Origin: Leptolyngbyaceae cyanobacterium
Lineage (GTDB): Bacteria; Cyanobacteriota; Cyanobacteriia; Cyanobacteriales; Aerosakkonemataceae
Length of the DNA: 64,000 nt
Reading direction: 5' to 3'
Assembly (NCBI GenBank): GCA_036703985.1
Contig: DATNQN010000071.1
Span: forward strand, 124,001 to 188,000
Positions 25,386 through 35,394 of this stretch are shown piece after piece. Under the pieces are notes generated by a model. It did not search any database, was not told the origin of the DNA, and was given only the letters and a program-made list of their open reading frames with translations. Position 1 is the first letter of the stretch. Every line of letters begins with the position of its first letter. The position numbers were made by a program, and so were the translations under genes.

Positions 25386-26900
25386 ATGATTACCAATTCT
25401 CCTACTTACATTCTCGCTCTCGATCTCGGTACTACTGGCAACCGAGCAATTTTATTCGATCGCCACGGACAACCAATTAGTTCTGCCTATAAAGAATTAA
25501 CTCAATATTACCCCGAACCCGGTTGGTTAGAACACGACCCCAGAGATATTTGGCAAGATACTGTTTGGGCGATGCAAACAGCATTGCAAAAAGCCGGAAT
25601 AGCCGCCACCCAAGTAGCTGCCATCGGACTCACCGTACAGCGAGAAACTTGTTTGTTGTGGGATAAAACGACGGGACGACCTTTATATAATGCGATCGTA
25701 TGGCAAGACCGCCGCACTGCTCCATTATGCAATAAATTAACCGAAGAAGGTCATGCCAACAATATTTATCAACGCACGGGATTAGTGATCGATGCTTACT
25801 TTTCCGCCACTAAATTAGCTTGGTTACTCGAATATATAAAAAGAGAATATCCACCAATCGAATCAGATAACATTTTAGCAGGTACGATCGATAGTTGGAT
25901 TTTGTGGAATCTCACTGGCGGACAAGTTCACGCCACCGATCATAGCAATGCCAGCCGCACGATGCTGATGAATTTAGCTAAAGGAGAATGGGATAAAACT
26001 TTACTCGATTTATTTCAAATTTCTCCTGATTTGATGCCAGAAATTAAACCTAGTTTGGGGTTATTCGGTGATAGCAAACCAGAATTATTAGGCGCATCAA
26101 TCCCAGTTACCGCTATTTTAGGAGATCAGCACGCCTCTTTATTCGCTCACGGTTGCGATCGTCCTGGTATGCTCAAATGTACTTACGGCACTGGCTGCTT
26201 TTTAGTCGCGCATACAGGAGAAAATATCGCCAATTCCCGTAACCGATTGCTTTCTACAATAGCTTGGACGGAAATCAAAAACAATAAAGAAATTAAAGCA
26301 GGATATGCCTTAGAAGGTAGCATATTTACTACAGGAGCCTGCATACAATGGTTGCGGGATGGCATTAAATTAATTACTGCCGCCACGGATACAGAAATGA
26401 TGGCAAATCGGGTAAATGATAACGGTGGTGTTTATTTCGTCCCTGCCTTAAGCGGTTTGGGTGCACCTCACTGGGATATGACTGCTAGGGGAGCATTTTT
26501 CGGCATTACTGGCGGAGTAGAAAGAGAACACATGGTAAGGTCAGTATTGGAAGCAATTGCTTATCAAGTGAAAGAAGTTGTAGAAGCAATAAATCAAGAT
26601 AGCGCTACTAATATAAAGTTATTAAAAGTAGACGGAGGAGCTTGCCAAAACAACTTTTTAATGCAATGGCAAGCTGATGTTTTGGGTATCCCAGTAGAAC
26701 GTCCGGTTATTTTAGATGCTTCCGCACAAGGCGCTGCATTTGCTGCTGGTTTGGCAGTCGGTTTTTGGCAAGATTATGCAGAAATAACGGGTAGTCGTGA
26801 AATTGATAGAACTTTCTATCCCGGTGAAGGAGTTACTCAAGCACGAGCTAATTTTACTCAGTGGCAAAAAGCTGTTGAAAGAGTAAAAAATTGGGCTTAA
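25386..26900 (+). CDS. glpK: Glycerol kinase
   Basis: GlpK phosphorylates glycerol to glycerol-3-phosphate with ATP in the cytoplasm. The 504-residue length is standard. Family signatures are present: ILALDLGTTGNRAILFD (phosphate-1 loop), WQDRRT (glycerol site), ILGDQHASLFAH, the FGGY-type segment LLKVDGGACQNNFLMQWQAD, and ASAQGAAFAAGLAVG near the end. The Ser usually found in DLGTTSSR is Asn here (DLGTTGNR). An STRR lies directly before the ATG in place of a clear Shine-Dalgarno sequence. No glpF or glpD is adjacent. Confidence 0.95.
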   Translation: MITNSPTYILALDLGTTGNRAILFDRHGQPISSAYKELTQYYPEPGWLEHDPRDIWQDTVWAMQTALQKAGIAATQVAAIGLTVQRETCLLWDKTTGRPLYNAIVWQDRRTAPLCNKLTEEGHANNIYQRTGLVIDAYFSATKLAWLLEYIKREYPPIESDNILAGTIDSWILWNLTGGQVHATDHSNASRTMLMNLAKGEWDKTLLDLFQISPDLMPEIKPSLGLFGDSKPELLGASIPVTAILGDQHASLFAHGCDRPGMLKCTYGTGCFLVAHTGENIANSRNRLLSTIAWTEIKNNKEIKAGYALEGSIFTTGACIQWLRDGIKLITAATDTEMMANRVNDNGGVYFVPALSGLGAPHWDMTARGAFFGITGGVEREHMVRSVLEAIAYQVKEVVEAINQDSATNIKLLKVDGGACQNNFLMQWQADVLGIPVERPVILDASAQGAAFAAGLAVGFWQDYAEITGSREIDRTFYPGEGVTQARANFTQWQKAVERVKNWA

Positions 26901-26942
26901 TTGGCAGTATGAAGTAGGAAGGATGAAGTAAAAAGAAATTAA

Positions 26943-26970
26943 TTTTGAATTTTGAATTTTGAATTTTGAA
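26943..26970. repeat. Heptameric short tandem repeat (TTTTGAA)
   Basis: Four exact TTTTGAA heptamers lie between the convergent glpK and malQ genes. Confidence 0.75.
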
Positions 26971-26995
26971 TTCTCCCCACCCTTCCTCTCAAAAA

Positions 26996-28513
26996 CTACC
27001 GACTGTAAAGTTGAGTTAACTCTAACAACCTTTGGCGCATTTCCTGAGTAATCATTTCTGATTTTTCATATCGCCAGCGCCAGTTTCCCGCATTGACGCT
27101 GGGATCGTTCATTCTGCCGCTACTATCTAAACTTAGAATATCTTGCAGGGGAACGATCGCTAAATCGGCGACGGAGGATAAAGCGACTCGAATGAACAGC
27201 CAATTAATTTCTTTAATTTCGTCGGGAGATGAATAACCGAAGTATTTAGCAACGAATGCTTTTTCGTGAGAAGTGGCGGTATTCCACCAACCCAATGTGG
27301 TATCGTTATCGTGAGTGCCGGGATAAACTACGCAATTTTTCACGTATTGATGCGGTAAGTAGCTGTTTTCCGATCCGCCACTAAAAGCAAACATCAGAAT
27401 TCGCATACCGGGGAAGTTAAAGCGATCGCGCAACTCTTCTACTTCCGGCGTAATAATACCCAAATCTTCTGCTAAAACTGGCAAACTACCTAAAGTATGA
27501 CCAAGGGTTTCAAAAAATTCAAATCCCGGCGCTTTTATCCACTCACCATTAATGGCAGTTTCTTCACCCGCCCGTACTTGCCAATAAGCTTCAAAGCCGC
27601 GAAAATGATCGATGCGGACGATATCGACATATTGCAAAGTCGCTTTAAATCTGGCAATCCACCAAGCAAAGTTGGTTTTTTCTAATTGTTCCCAATTATA
27701 AACCGGATTACCCCACAGTTGTCCGGTAGCGCTGAAATAATCTGGCGGAACTCCCGCAATATAAGCAGGTTCTAAAGTGTCTGGATCGAGTTTGAAAATT
27801 TCTGGATTTCCCCAAACTTCGGCACTATTATGACAAACGTAAATCGAGACATCGCCGATAATTTTGATGTTTTTATTGTTGGTATAGTTGCGAAGATTTC
27901 TCCACTGTTCAAAAAACTTAAATTGCAGGAACTTGTGGAACGCGATGCTATCCTGTAAATCCTGGGATGCCGCTTTCAGTGCATCTGCTTCCCGACGCGC
28001 GATCGATCTTTCCCAAAGATGCCAACTTTTACCGCCATTGGCTTCTAGTAAAGCCATGAATAATACGTAATCATCCAACCAATACGATTGTTCCTGACAA
28101 AAACGTTCAAACTCGGTGTTTCTGTGGTTGCCTAAAGATTGCTGAAAGCGTTGATAGGCAAGTCTGAGAAATTTAGTTTTGTGGGGAATAACTAAATCGA
28201 AATTTACTCGGTTTGGAGATACTTCCGGACTTGCAAGTAGCGGCGTTAATTCATCGTGACTTAATAATCCTTCTTCTGCTAATTTATCTAAACTAATCAA
28301 CAGGGGATTTCCCGCAAATGCGCTGAAATTCATCGTATAGGGGGAATGTTCGTAACCTGTTGGCCCCAAAGGTAATACTTGCCACAACTTTTGGCCACTT
28401 TCTGCTAAGAAATCTACGAACTGGTAAGCCGAATTGCCCAAGTCTCCGATCCCAAATCGGCTGGGTAGAGAGGTAGGATGCAATAAAATTCCACTGGCGC
28501 GTTCAAAAGTCAT
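26996..28513 (-). CDS. malQ: 4-alpha-glucanotransferase (amylomaltase)
   Basis: The 505-residue GH77 enzyme transfers alpha-1,4-glucan segments between chains during glycogen turnover. It begins with the typical RASGILLHPTSLPSRFGIGDLG. The nucleophile region is VDIVRIDHFRGFEAYW, the acid/base is in LAEDLG, and the transition-state Asp is in YPGTHDNDTT. The length is normal for bacterial amylomaltase. It is divergent from treS-maltokinase across a 300-bp region rich in GATTTTA heptamers, consistent with coordinated glycogen and maltose metabolism. Confidence 0.95.
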   Translation of the reverse strand: MTFERASGILLHPTSLPSRFGIGDLGNSAYQFVDFLAESGQKLWQVLPLGPTGYEHSPYTMNFSAFAGNPLLISLDKLAEEGLLSHDELTPLLASPEVSPNRVNFDLVIPHKTKFLRLAYQRFQQSLGNHRNTEFERFCQEQSYWLDDYVLFMALLEANGGKSWHLWERSIARREADALKAASQDLQDSIAFHKFLQFKFFEQWRNLRNYTNNKNIKIIGDVSIYVCHNSAEVWGNPEIFKLDPDTLEPAYIAGVPPDYFSATGQLWGNPVYNWEQLEKTNFAWWIARFKATLQYVDIVRIDHFRGFEAYWQVRAGEETAINGEWIKAPGFEFFETLGHTLGSLPVLAEDLGIITPEVEELRDRFNFPGMRILMFAFSGGSENSYLPHQYVKNCVVYPGTHDNDTTLGWWNTATSHEKAFVAKYFGYSSPDEIKEINWLFIRVALSSVADLAIVPLQDILSLDSSGRMNDPSVNAGNWRWRYEKSEMITQEMRQRLLELTQLYSR

Positions 28514-28549
28514 TCGATTTTAGATTTTCGATTTTAGATTTTCGATTTA
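28514..28549. repeat. Heptameric short tandem repeat (GATTTTA/GATTTTC)
   Basis: Alternating GATTTTA and GATTTTC heptamers lie directly upstream of the malQ start, as STRRs do before glpK and RT 2. The remaining 250 bp to treS hold no gene and presumably both promoters. Confidence 0.65.
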
Positions 28550-28814
28550 CATAAGTACAAAATGTATATAAAAACACACCATAAAGCGTACTACTTTAGA
28601 GATAAATTAAATCATCCTTTAGGTATAAAAGTAAGTTTATTATCCAATTGAGAGGTGGAAATTACATCGTTGGTGGGAGGAGAGCAGCAGAGAAAAATAC
28701 CTAAGATGATGAAGCAAAAATTGTCGATCGCAAAGCTTACTAGCTGCTTGTGGTAAATTAACAAAGTTGAAATAAAGTAATTTATTAGATTCTGGAAATT
28801 CAACTGTGGAAAAA

Positions 28815-31800
28815 ATGCAAAACACTCTATTAAACAACGACCCCTTATGGTTTAAAAACGCGATTATTTACGAAGTGCCAGTGCGCGCCTTTGCCGACAG
28901 CAACGGTGATGGCATTGGCGACTTTAGAGGTTTAACAGAAAAACTGGATTACGTGCAAGACTTAGGCGTTACCGCCGTTTGGTTGCTGCCGTTTTTTCCC
29001 TCTCCCCTCAGAGATGATGGCTACGATATAGCAGACTACACCAACGTTAACCCGATTTATGGAACGTTGGATGATTTCAAAGAATTTTTAGAAGCTGCTC
29101 ATCAGCGAGATATTCGAGTTATTATCGAGTTAATCGTCAATCACACATCCGATCGGCATCCTTGGTTTCAACGAGCGAGAAGATCCCCGAAAGGTAGCGT
29201 AGAACGGGATTTTTATGTATGGAGCGATACGGCGGAAAAATATCGGGAAGCTCGCATTATTTTCAAAGATTTTGAAACATCTAACTGGAGTTGGGATGCA
29301 GTTGCCAACTCTTATTATTGGCATCGTTTTTACTCCCATCAACCAGATTTAAATTACGACAATCCAGCAGTGCAGAAAGCAGTATTTGAAGTGCTGGATT
29401 TCTGGTTGGAAATGGGAGTAGATGGTTTGCGTCTGGATGCAGTGCCTTACTTATACGAACGAGAAGGAACTAACTGTGAAAACCTGCCAGAAACTCATGA
29501 ATTTTTGAAGAAGTTACGGGCTTATATAGATAGCAAATATCCCAATCGGATGTTATTGGCCGAGGCAAATCAATGGCCGGAAGATGCGGCAGAATATTAC
29601 GGCAATGGGGATGAGTGCCAGATGAATTTCCATTTTCCCCTGATGCCTCGCTTATTCATGTCCGTCAGGATGGAAGATAGCTTTCCGATTATTGATATCC
29701 TGCAACAAACTCCGACCATTCCCGATAACTGTCAGTGGGCATTATTTCTTCGCAATCACGACGAATTAACCCTGGAAATGGTAACAGATGAAGACCGGGA
29801 TTATATGTACCGAGTCTATGCCCAAGACCAGGAAATGCGGGTAAATTTAGGGATTCGTCGCAGGTTAGCCCCCCTATTAGGAAATGACCGCCGCCAAATT
29901 CAATTACTGAATAGTTTGTTATTATCTCTTCCCGGTACGCCAGTACTTTATTACGGCGATGAAATTGGCATGGGAGATAATGTTTATGTAGGCGATCGCA
30001 ATGGCGTGCGGACTCCCATGCAGTGGAGTGCCGATCGCAATGCCGGTTTCAGTCGCGGCAGTTCTCAGCGATTGTACTTACCCGTCATTGTCGAATCGGA
30101 ATATCACTATGCCGCCGTTAACGTAGAAGCACAACAAGCTAACCCCAATTCCCTTTGGTATTGGATGAAACGCTTGATCGCCATTCGCAAACGTTTTCAA
30201 GCATTGGGGAAAGGTAGTTTTGAATTCCTCCATCCCGATAACCGGAAAGTATTAGCTTTTACCCGCACTTACGCTGACGAACACATTTTAGTGGTGGCGA
30301 ATTTATCCCGGTTCGTGCAAACGGTGGAATTAGATTTAACACCCTTTAAAGGCATGATGCCGATCGAAATTTTCGGTCGCACGCAATTTCCACCAATTGG
30401 CGAATCGCCCTATTTCCTCAGTCTTGGCCCTTACTCTTTTTACTGGTTTACTCTCAAGCTGCAACCAGAACATACTCAGTTGCCAAGACCGCAAATTCAA
30501 GTGCCAACTTTAGTAGTAAGTGGCAAATGGCAGAATATCTTTTTCCAACGAGAACTAAAAGATACTCTGGAATCTATTTTGCCTAATTATTTGTATGGCT
30601 GTCGCTGGTTCGATCGCAAAAATCGAGTAGTGCAATCTGCCCATATCACGGAAACGATCGCCGTTTCCTACAAAGATATGGAAGCACAGATGATTTGGTT
30701 GCAAGTAGACTACACCCAAGGGGAACCGCAAACTTATTTATTGCTGTTAGCTTATGCAGAAGGAGAACAAGCATTTCACCTGTTAGCAGAAATGCCCGAA
30801 GCGGTAGTTTCTCGCTTGCAAATTCAAGGGAAAAATGAAATCGGAATTTTATTCGATGCCGTAGCAGACAAACAATTTTTAACCTTCCCATTAGATGCGA
30901 TCGCCCACAATCGGCGTTACAAAGGAATCGCCGGTGAACTGATCGCCACCGCTAGCGATTTATTCCCAGAAATTCATGATGGTGCTTCTAACTTAGAACC
31001 CCATGATTTGGTGAAAGGAGAACAGCGAAATACTACAGTAGTTTATGGCGATCGCTTTCTCCTTAAACTCTTCCGTCAAGTTGACGAAGGAATTCACCCA
31101 GAACTAGAAATCGGGCGGTTCTTAGGAGAAAAACAACTCCTCAAACACTTTGCCCCCATCGCCGGGGCGCTGGAATACCGCAATTCAAAAAACAGTCAGA
31201 CGATCGGTATATTGCAACAATTTATCCAAGATACCCGTAGCGGTTGGGATTACACCTTGGATAGTTTGCGCGATTACTTCGATTGCGTCATGGTACAGCA
31301 AGCAGGAATTACCGAATTACCCCTTTCCTCTGGCAGCTTATTAGATTTAGAGACAGCCTTCAATGAAGTCAAGCTAGAAGATGGCATCCAGATCGGCGGA
31401 AATCCAGACGGAAGCGATTTCTGCGCCCTCAAAGACACCCTTACCGGAAAAGAATTAGCGATTAGCACGATCGGTTCCTACCTAGCGAACGCCCAACTGT
31501 TGGGTAAATTCACTGCCGAACTGCATATTGCCCTGGCTTGCGATCGAGAAAATCCCGACTTTGCCCCAGAACCATTTTCAACCTTTTATCAGCGATCGAT
31601 CTACCAATACGCACGCAACTTAACCGGGCGAGTCTTCATCCTGTTAAAACAAAGACTCGATGAACTATCACCCGACACCCAACAACTAGCCAAGAAAGTA
31701 CTCAATCGCCAAGAAGAATTCATGGGACGCTTCCAGTTAGTTTTAAACCAAAAAATTACTGCCATGCGTACCCGTTATCACGGCGATTACCATTTAGGGC

Positions 31801-32222
31801 AAGTGCTTTATACCGGAAAAGATTTCATCATCATCGACTTTGAAGGAGAAGCCGGTCGCACTTTAAGCGAACGGCGTATGAAGCGATCGGCCCTGCGAGA
31901 TGTTGCCGGAATGTTGCAATCTTTCAACTATGCAGCTAACCTGGCGCTTCGCAACGAAATAGAAAGCGGCATGATCCGCCCGGAAAATCTCCCAGTCATG
32001 GAACAGTGGGCGCAATTTTGGTACGCCTGGGTAAGTGCAGCTTTCCTTAATAGCTATCTCTCAGTTGCCAAACAAGATGGCTTTTTACCAAAAACAAATG
32101 CCGAACTACAAATTCTACTTGATGCTTATCTTTTGGAAAAAATCATCTTTGACTTAGGCTACAAACTCGACCATCGTCAAAACTCAGTAGACATTCCACT
32201 CTATCAACTCATTCAGTTTTAG
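28815..32222 (+). CDS. treS: Trehalose synthase / alpha-amylase fused to maltokinase
   Basis: TreS (GH13) interconverts maltose and trehalose; the fused maltokinase makes maltose-1-phosphate with ATP. The protein has about 1135 residues. Residues 1-550 are the TreS part: AVWLLPFFPSPLRDDGYDIA, nucleophile region DGLRLDAVPYLYE, acid LLAEANQWPED and RNHDELT. Residues about 590-1135 are the Pep2/Mak-like kinase with the catalytic segment HGDYHLGQVL followed by IIDFEGEAGR. The ATG at 28815 was preferred because GGA lies just upstream; GTG at 28806 is an alternative. Together with glgB downstream this suggests the GlgE route to alpha-glucan, but glgE is not in the window. Confidence 0.93.
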   Translation: MQNTLLNNDPLWFKNAIIYEVPVRAFADSNGDGIGDFRGLTEKLDYVQDLGVTAVWLLPFFPSPLRDDGYDIADYTNVNPIYGTLDDFKEFLEAAHQRDIRVIIELIVNHTSDRHPWFQRARRSPKGSVERDFYVWSDTAEKYREARIIFKDFETSNWSWDAVANSYYWHRFYSHQPDLNYDNPAVQKAVFEVLDFWLEMGVDGLRLDAVPYLYEREGTNCENLPETHEFLKKLRAYIDSKYPNRMLLAEANQWPEDAAEYYGNGDECQMNFHFPLMPRLFMSVRMEDSFPIIDILQQTPTIPDNCQWALFLRNHDELTLEMVTDEDRDYMYRVYAQDQEMRVNLGIRRRLAPLLGNDRRQIQLLNSLLLSLPGTPVLYYGDEIGMGDNVYVGDRNGVRTPMQWSADRNAGFSRGSSQRLYLPVIVESEYHYAAVNVEAQQANPNSLWYWMKRLIAIRKRFQALGKGSFEFLHPDNRKVLAFTRTYADEHILVVANLSRFVQTVELDLTPFKGMMPIEIFGRTQFPPIGESPYFLSLGPYSFYWFTLKLQPEHTQLPRPQIQVPTLVVSGKWQNIFFQRELKDTLESILPNYLYGCRWFDRKNRVVQSAHITETIAVSYKDMEAQMIWLQVDYTQGEPQTYLLLLAYAEGEQAFHLLAEMPEAVVSRLQIQGKNEIGILFDAVADKQFLTFPLDAIAHNRRYKGIAGELIATASDLFPEIHDGASNLEPHDLVKGEQRNTTVVYGDRFLLKLFRQVDEGIHPELEIGRFLGEKQLLKHFAPIAGALEYRNSKNSQTIGILQQFIQDTRSGWDYTLDSLRDYFDCVMVQQAGITELPLSSGSLLDLETAFNEVKLEDGIQIGGNPDGSDFCALKDTLTGKELAISTIGSYLANAQLLGKFTAELHIALACDRENPDFAPEPFSTFYQRSIYQYARNLTGRVFILLKQRLDELSPDTQQLAKKVLNRQEEFMGRFQLVLNQKITAMRTRYHGDYHLGQVLYTGKDFIIIDFEGEAGRTLSERRMKRSALRDVAGMLQSFNYAANLALRNEIESGMIRPENLPVMEQWAQFWYAWVSAAFLNSYLSVAKQDGFLPKTNAELQILLDAYLLEKIIFDLGYKLDHRQNSVDIPLYQLIQF

Positions 32223-32227
32223 TTATT

Positions 32228-32310
32228 AGTCATCAGTCATTAGTCATCAGTCATTTGCTAATAACCGATGACTAATGACCAATGACCAATGATTAATGAC
32301 CAATCACAAA
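32228..32310. repeat. Inverted pair of heptameric STRRs
   Basis: AGTCATT/AGTCATC heptamers at the left are followed by TGACCAA and TGACTAA heptamers at the right, so the 80-bp treS-glgB gap can fold into a hairpin. The right end reaches within 10 bp of the chosen glgB start. Confidence 0.7.
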
Positions 32311-32319
32311 TCACAAATT

Positions 32320-34290
32320 ATGATTCAACTCGCAGAAAATGCTAACCAAGCACAGATAACCAACCAAAACGTCAGCCTTCTAACCGAAGATGACATTTAT
32401 CTATTTAATGAAGGTTCTCACTTTCATCTTTATGAAAAACTAGGTTCTCACCCAATGGTTGTCAACGGCGTGAGAGGAACTTACTTCGCAGTTTGGGCAC
32501 CCAACGCCGGACACGTATCTGTCAAAGGCGATTTCAACAATTGGAGTGATTTCGGTCATTCCCTCACCCTGAGAGGACAATCGGGAATTTGGGAAGGATT
32601 CATCCCCGAAATGACCAAAGGAAGCCTCTACAAATACCGCATTACTCACCGTTACAACGGCTATTCAGTAGATAAAGCCGATCCCTTTGCCTACACCCAA
32701 GAACTACCACCCAGAACCGCTTCGATTATTTGGGAAACCGACTACCATTGGCAAGACCAAGAGTGGATGGCAAAACGCGCCAAACATAATTCCTTCGATG
32801 CACCGCTCTCAATTTACGAAGTACATTTAGGTTCTTGGATGCGAGTAACGGAAGAAGGAAATCGCTTCCTCACTTACCGAGAAATCGCCTCAAAATTAGC
32901 CGAATATGTGCAGCGAATGGGCTTTACTCACGTTGAATTAATGCCCATTACCGAACATCCATTTTATGCTTCTTGGGGTTATCAAACAACCGGATATTTT
33001 GCCCCCACCAGTCGCTACGGTACGATCCAAGATTTCATGTACTTGGTGGATTATTTGCATCAGCAAGATATCGGCGTCATTTTAGATTGGGTACCTTCCC
33101 ATTTCCCCACCGATCAACATGGATTAGGTTATTTTGATGGCACTCATGTTTACGAACACGCCGATCCCCGTAAAGGTTTTCATCCCGATTGGCAAAGCAG
33201 TATCTTTAATTACGGTCGCAATGAAGTTGCCAGTTTTTTAATTAGTAGTGCCTTTTTCTGGTTAGATAAATGTCACATTGATGGACTGCGAGTTGATGCC
33301 GTAGCATCCATGCTTTATCTAGATTATTCCCGTCAACCGGGAGAATGGATTCCCAATCAATATGGTGGTCGAGATAATCTAGAAGCAATTAACTTTTTGC
33401 GGCGCTTCAATCAAGCTGTTTACGAACATTTTCCCGACGTACAAACGATCGCAGAAGAATCCACCGCTTGGGCAAAAGTTTCTCGTCCGATTTATGACGG
33501 AGGTTTGGGATTTGGATTGAAATGGGACATGGGTTGGATGCACGATACCCTCAAATATATGTCCCTCGATCCGATTAGCCGGAAGCATCATCATAATTTA
33601 CTAACCTTCCGGATGTTGTACGCTTTTAACGAGAACTTTATCTTGCCTCTTTCCCACGATGAAGTAGTGCATGGTAAAGGTTCTTTAATTGACAAAATGC
33701 CGGGAGATTATTGGCAGAAGTTTGCCAATATGCGCGTCTTATTTGGGTATATGTATGCCCAAGCAGCAAAGAAATTATTGTTTATGGGTGGCGAATTCGG
33801 TCAGTGGCAAGAATGGAGTCACGATCGCAGTTTAGACTGGCATCTGTTAGATTATCCCATGCACGCAGGTTTGCAAAGATGGGTAGCAGATTTAAACCAC
33901 ATTTACCGTTACGAACTCGCCTTACATGAAATAGACTTTGATTGGCAAGGTTTCGAGTGGCTTGATTGCAACGATTGGCAACAAAGCGTAATCAGTTTGA
34001 TTCGCAAAGCTAAATCTACAGATGAAAAGATTTTAGTAGTCGCTAACTTTACGCCAGTTCCTCGTTATAACTATCGTTTGGGCGTACCGGATAACGGTTT
34101 CTGGCAAGAGTTACTGAACAGCGATGCTACAGAATACGGTGGTAGCGGTGTCGGCAATTACGGAGGAATTCAGGCAGAAGAAATTTACTGTCACGATCGC
34201 GCTTACTCCGTAAATATCCATTTACCGCCTCTGGGTATTATCTTCTTCAAGCTGCAAAAAACAGCACCTTCTGTTGAAAGCGAATTGTAG
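32320..34290 (+). CDS. glgB: 1,4-alpha-glucan branching enzyme
   Basis: GlgB makes alpha-1,6 branches in glycogen. The 656-residue enzyme has an N-terminal CBM48 domain ([20 protein letters not shown]), the GH13 catalytic core and a C-terminal all-beta domain. Catalytic elements are [13 protein letters not shown] (nucleophile), IAEESTAW (acid/base) and [13 protein letters not shown]. The ATG at 32320 was chosen because the eight codons before it are STRR sequence. It follows treS on the same strand, probably in one operon, and pairs functionally with malQ. Confidence 0.95.
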   Translation: MIQLAENANQAQITNQNVSLLTEDDIYLFNEGSHFHLYEKLGSHPMVVNGVRGTYFAVWAPNAGHVSVKGDFNNWSDFGHSLTLRGQSGIWEGFIPEMTKGSLYKYRITHRYNGYSVDKADPFAYTQELPPRTASIIWETDYHWQDQEWMAKRAKHNSFDAPLSIYEVHLGSWMRVTEEGNRFLTYREIASKLAEYVQRMGFTHVELMPITEHPFYASWGYQTTGYFAPTSRYGTIQDFMYLVDYLHQQDIGVILDWVPSHFPTDQHGLGYFDGTHVYEHADPRKGFHPDWQSSIFNYGRNEVASFLISSAFFWLDKCHIDGLRVDAVASMLYLDYSRQPGEWIPNQYGGRDNLEAINFLRRFNQAVYEHFPDVQTIAEESTAWAKVSRPIYDGGLGFGLKWDMGWMHDTLKYMSLDPISRKHHHNLLTFRMLYAFNENFILPLSHDEVVHGKGSLIDKMPGDYWQKFANMRVLFGYMYAQAAKKLLFMGGEFGQWQEWSHDRSLDWHLLDYPMHAGLQRWVADLNHIYRYELALHEIDFDWQGFEWLDCNDWQQSVISLIRKAKSTDEKILVVANFTPVPRYNYRLGVPDNGFWQELLNSDATEYGGSGVGNYGGIQAEEIYCHDRAYSVNIHLPPLGIIFFKLQKTAPSVESEL

Positions 34291-34296
34291 TTAATT

Positions 34297-34380
34297 GTAG
34301 GGTGCGTTAGTGATAACTTAACGTACCATTCCACTAAGTTATAAATTTTGGTGCGTTACGGTAAACCTAACGCACCCTAC
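34297..34380. terminator. Perfect 14-bp inverted repeat between glgB and msrB
   Basis: GTAGGGTGCGTTAG (34297-34310) and its exact complement (34367-34380) flank a 56-nt loop. TTTTT follows on the right, between convergent glgB and msrB. GGTGCGTTA also recurs inside the loop. The arms match the GTAGGGTGCGTTA element scattered in cyanobacterial genomes. It may serve as a bidirectional terminator. Confidence 0.6.
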
Positions 34381-34389
34381 TTTTTATTC

Positions 34390-34788
34390 TCAGCTTTGCT
34401 TAACGAAATCAAGCGCAGCAGAATTCATGCAATAACGTAAACCAGTTGGTTTCGGCCCATCTTTGAAAACGTGACCCAAATGTGCATCACACGCCGCGCA
34501 AAGCACCTCTACTCGCCGCATAAATAAGCCGCGATCCTCCTCGAATTTCACGTTTTCTTGATTAACAGGCGCGTAGAAACTAGGCCAACCAGTGCCAGAA
34601 TTATATTTAGTTTCCGAACTAAATAACTCATTACCACAACAAACACATTTGTAAATTCCTGGCTGTTTGTTATCGTGATATTCTCCGGTAAAAGCTCTTT
34701 CTGTTCCCTTCTTGCGGGTAACATTAAACTGTTCGGGAGTTAGCTGCTGTTTCCATTCTTCGTCGGTCTTTTGTACTCTGTTAATCAT
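34390..34788 (-). CDS. msrB: Peptide-methionine (R)-S-oxide reductase
   Basis: MsrB repairs R-methionine sulfoxide in proteins using thioredoxin. The 132-residue length is standard. Two CxxC pairs (CVCCGN and CAACDAHLG) bind the structural zinc. GTGWPSFY contributes to the substrate site, and the catalytic Cys is in RYCMNSAAL near residue 120. It stands alone on the reverse strand and probably protects against photo-oxidative stress. Confidence 0.96.
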   Translation of the reverse strand: MINRVQKTDEEWKQQLTPEQFNVTRKKGTERAFTGEYHDNKQPGIYKCVCCGNELFSSETKYNSGTGWPSFYAPVNQENVKFEEDRGLFMRRVEVLCAACDAHLGHVFKDGPKPTGLRYCMNSAALDFVKQS

Positions 34789-34903
34789 GGCACTTGGGTA
34801 ACTGTTTAAAAAAGCGGTTAACTTCCACGTCTAAGTAATCGGGAATAATATCCCTTATTACTTTGCCATAGTTTATAACCTTTTTCCCTGGAAGGTGCGG
34901 CCT

Positions 34904-34936
34904 AGAAACCCGGTTTCTTCAAGAAACCGGGTTTCT
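34904..34936. repeat. Dispersed GAAACCCGGTTTC hairpin, copy 3
   Basis: The 15-bp arms are identical to those at 2562-2594 and 20116-20148; the loop is TCA. It lies directly after the stop codon of the reverse-strand gene at 34948, where it could terminate transcription. Confidence 0.85.
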
Positions 34937-34947
34937 ATCTACCTAAC

Positions 34948-35304
34948 TCACGCCTCTAAAACTTGTCGGATGCGGCGTTCTAAACGATCGATATCTAAAC
35001 CTCCTTCATCGCGAGCAATGCGACGGACGGTAGGGTTAACATTGGCCAAATCTGCTAACAAGTCTTGCAGTACTTCTTGCTGCTGCCGGGACTGAGTAAC
35101 CTCGCGGGGTTCTTGTACTAAATCCCGCACGATCGTATCCTCTGCTCTTGAAGCTACGATCGGGTTATTTTGCCCTTCCAGGTGAATTAACGTGCGTCGT
35201 CCCGGTCCTCGGTCTTCCTCTAGGGGAATCACTGCCGTTACTTGATCTGAACGCACGTATTTGCCGTATCCTAAAGGTATTAATACTGATGTTTGGATTT
35301 TCAT
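34948..35304 (-). CDS. Conserved cyanobacterial protein, RemA/DUF370-like N-terminus
   Basis: In this 118-residue protein, residues about 5-60 (VLIPLGYGKYVRSDQVTAVI, then PGRRTLIHLEG) recall the small RemA/DUF370 beta-fold that binds DNA in other bacteria. The C-terminal half is helical and charged (NPTVRRIARDEGG). I recall homologues only as hypothetical proteins in cyanobacteria. A regulatory role is possible but not shown. The gene is probably monocistronic, with a dispersed hairpin directly after it. Confidence 0.6.
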   Translation of the reverse strand: MKIQTSVLIPLGYGKYVRSDQVTAVIPLEEDRGPGRRTLIHLEGQNNPIVASRAEDTIVRDLVQEPREVTQSRQQQEVLQDLLADLANVNPTVRRIARDEGGLDIDRLERRIRQVLEA

Positions 35305-35394
35305 TTAAATTAGCAATTCTGTTGTGATATACTCCTATTTTAGCTGGTGTTTAAAGATAAATAAGCTATTGAAAGAACGGTTTTTACCCTATTT

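Noticed and set aside
28612-28837. Two overlapping reverse-strand frames of 63-65 codons upstream of treS
   Set aside because: They lie in the divergent promoter region and have no ribosome site or family resemblance.
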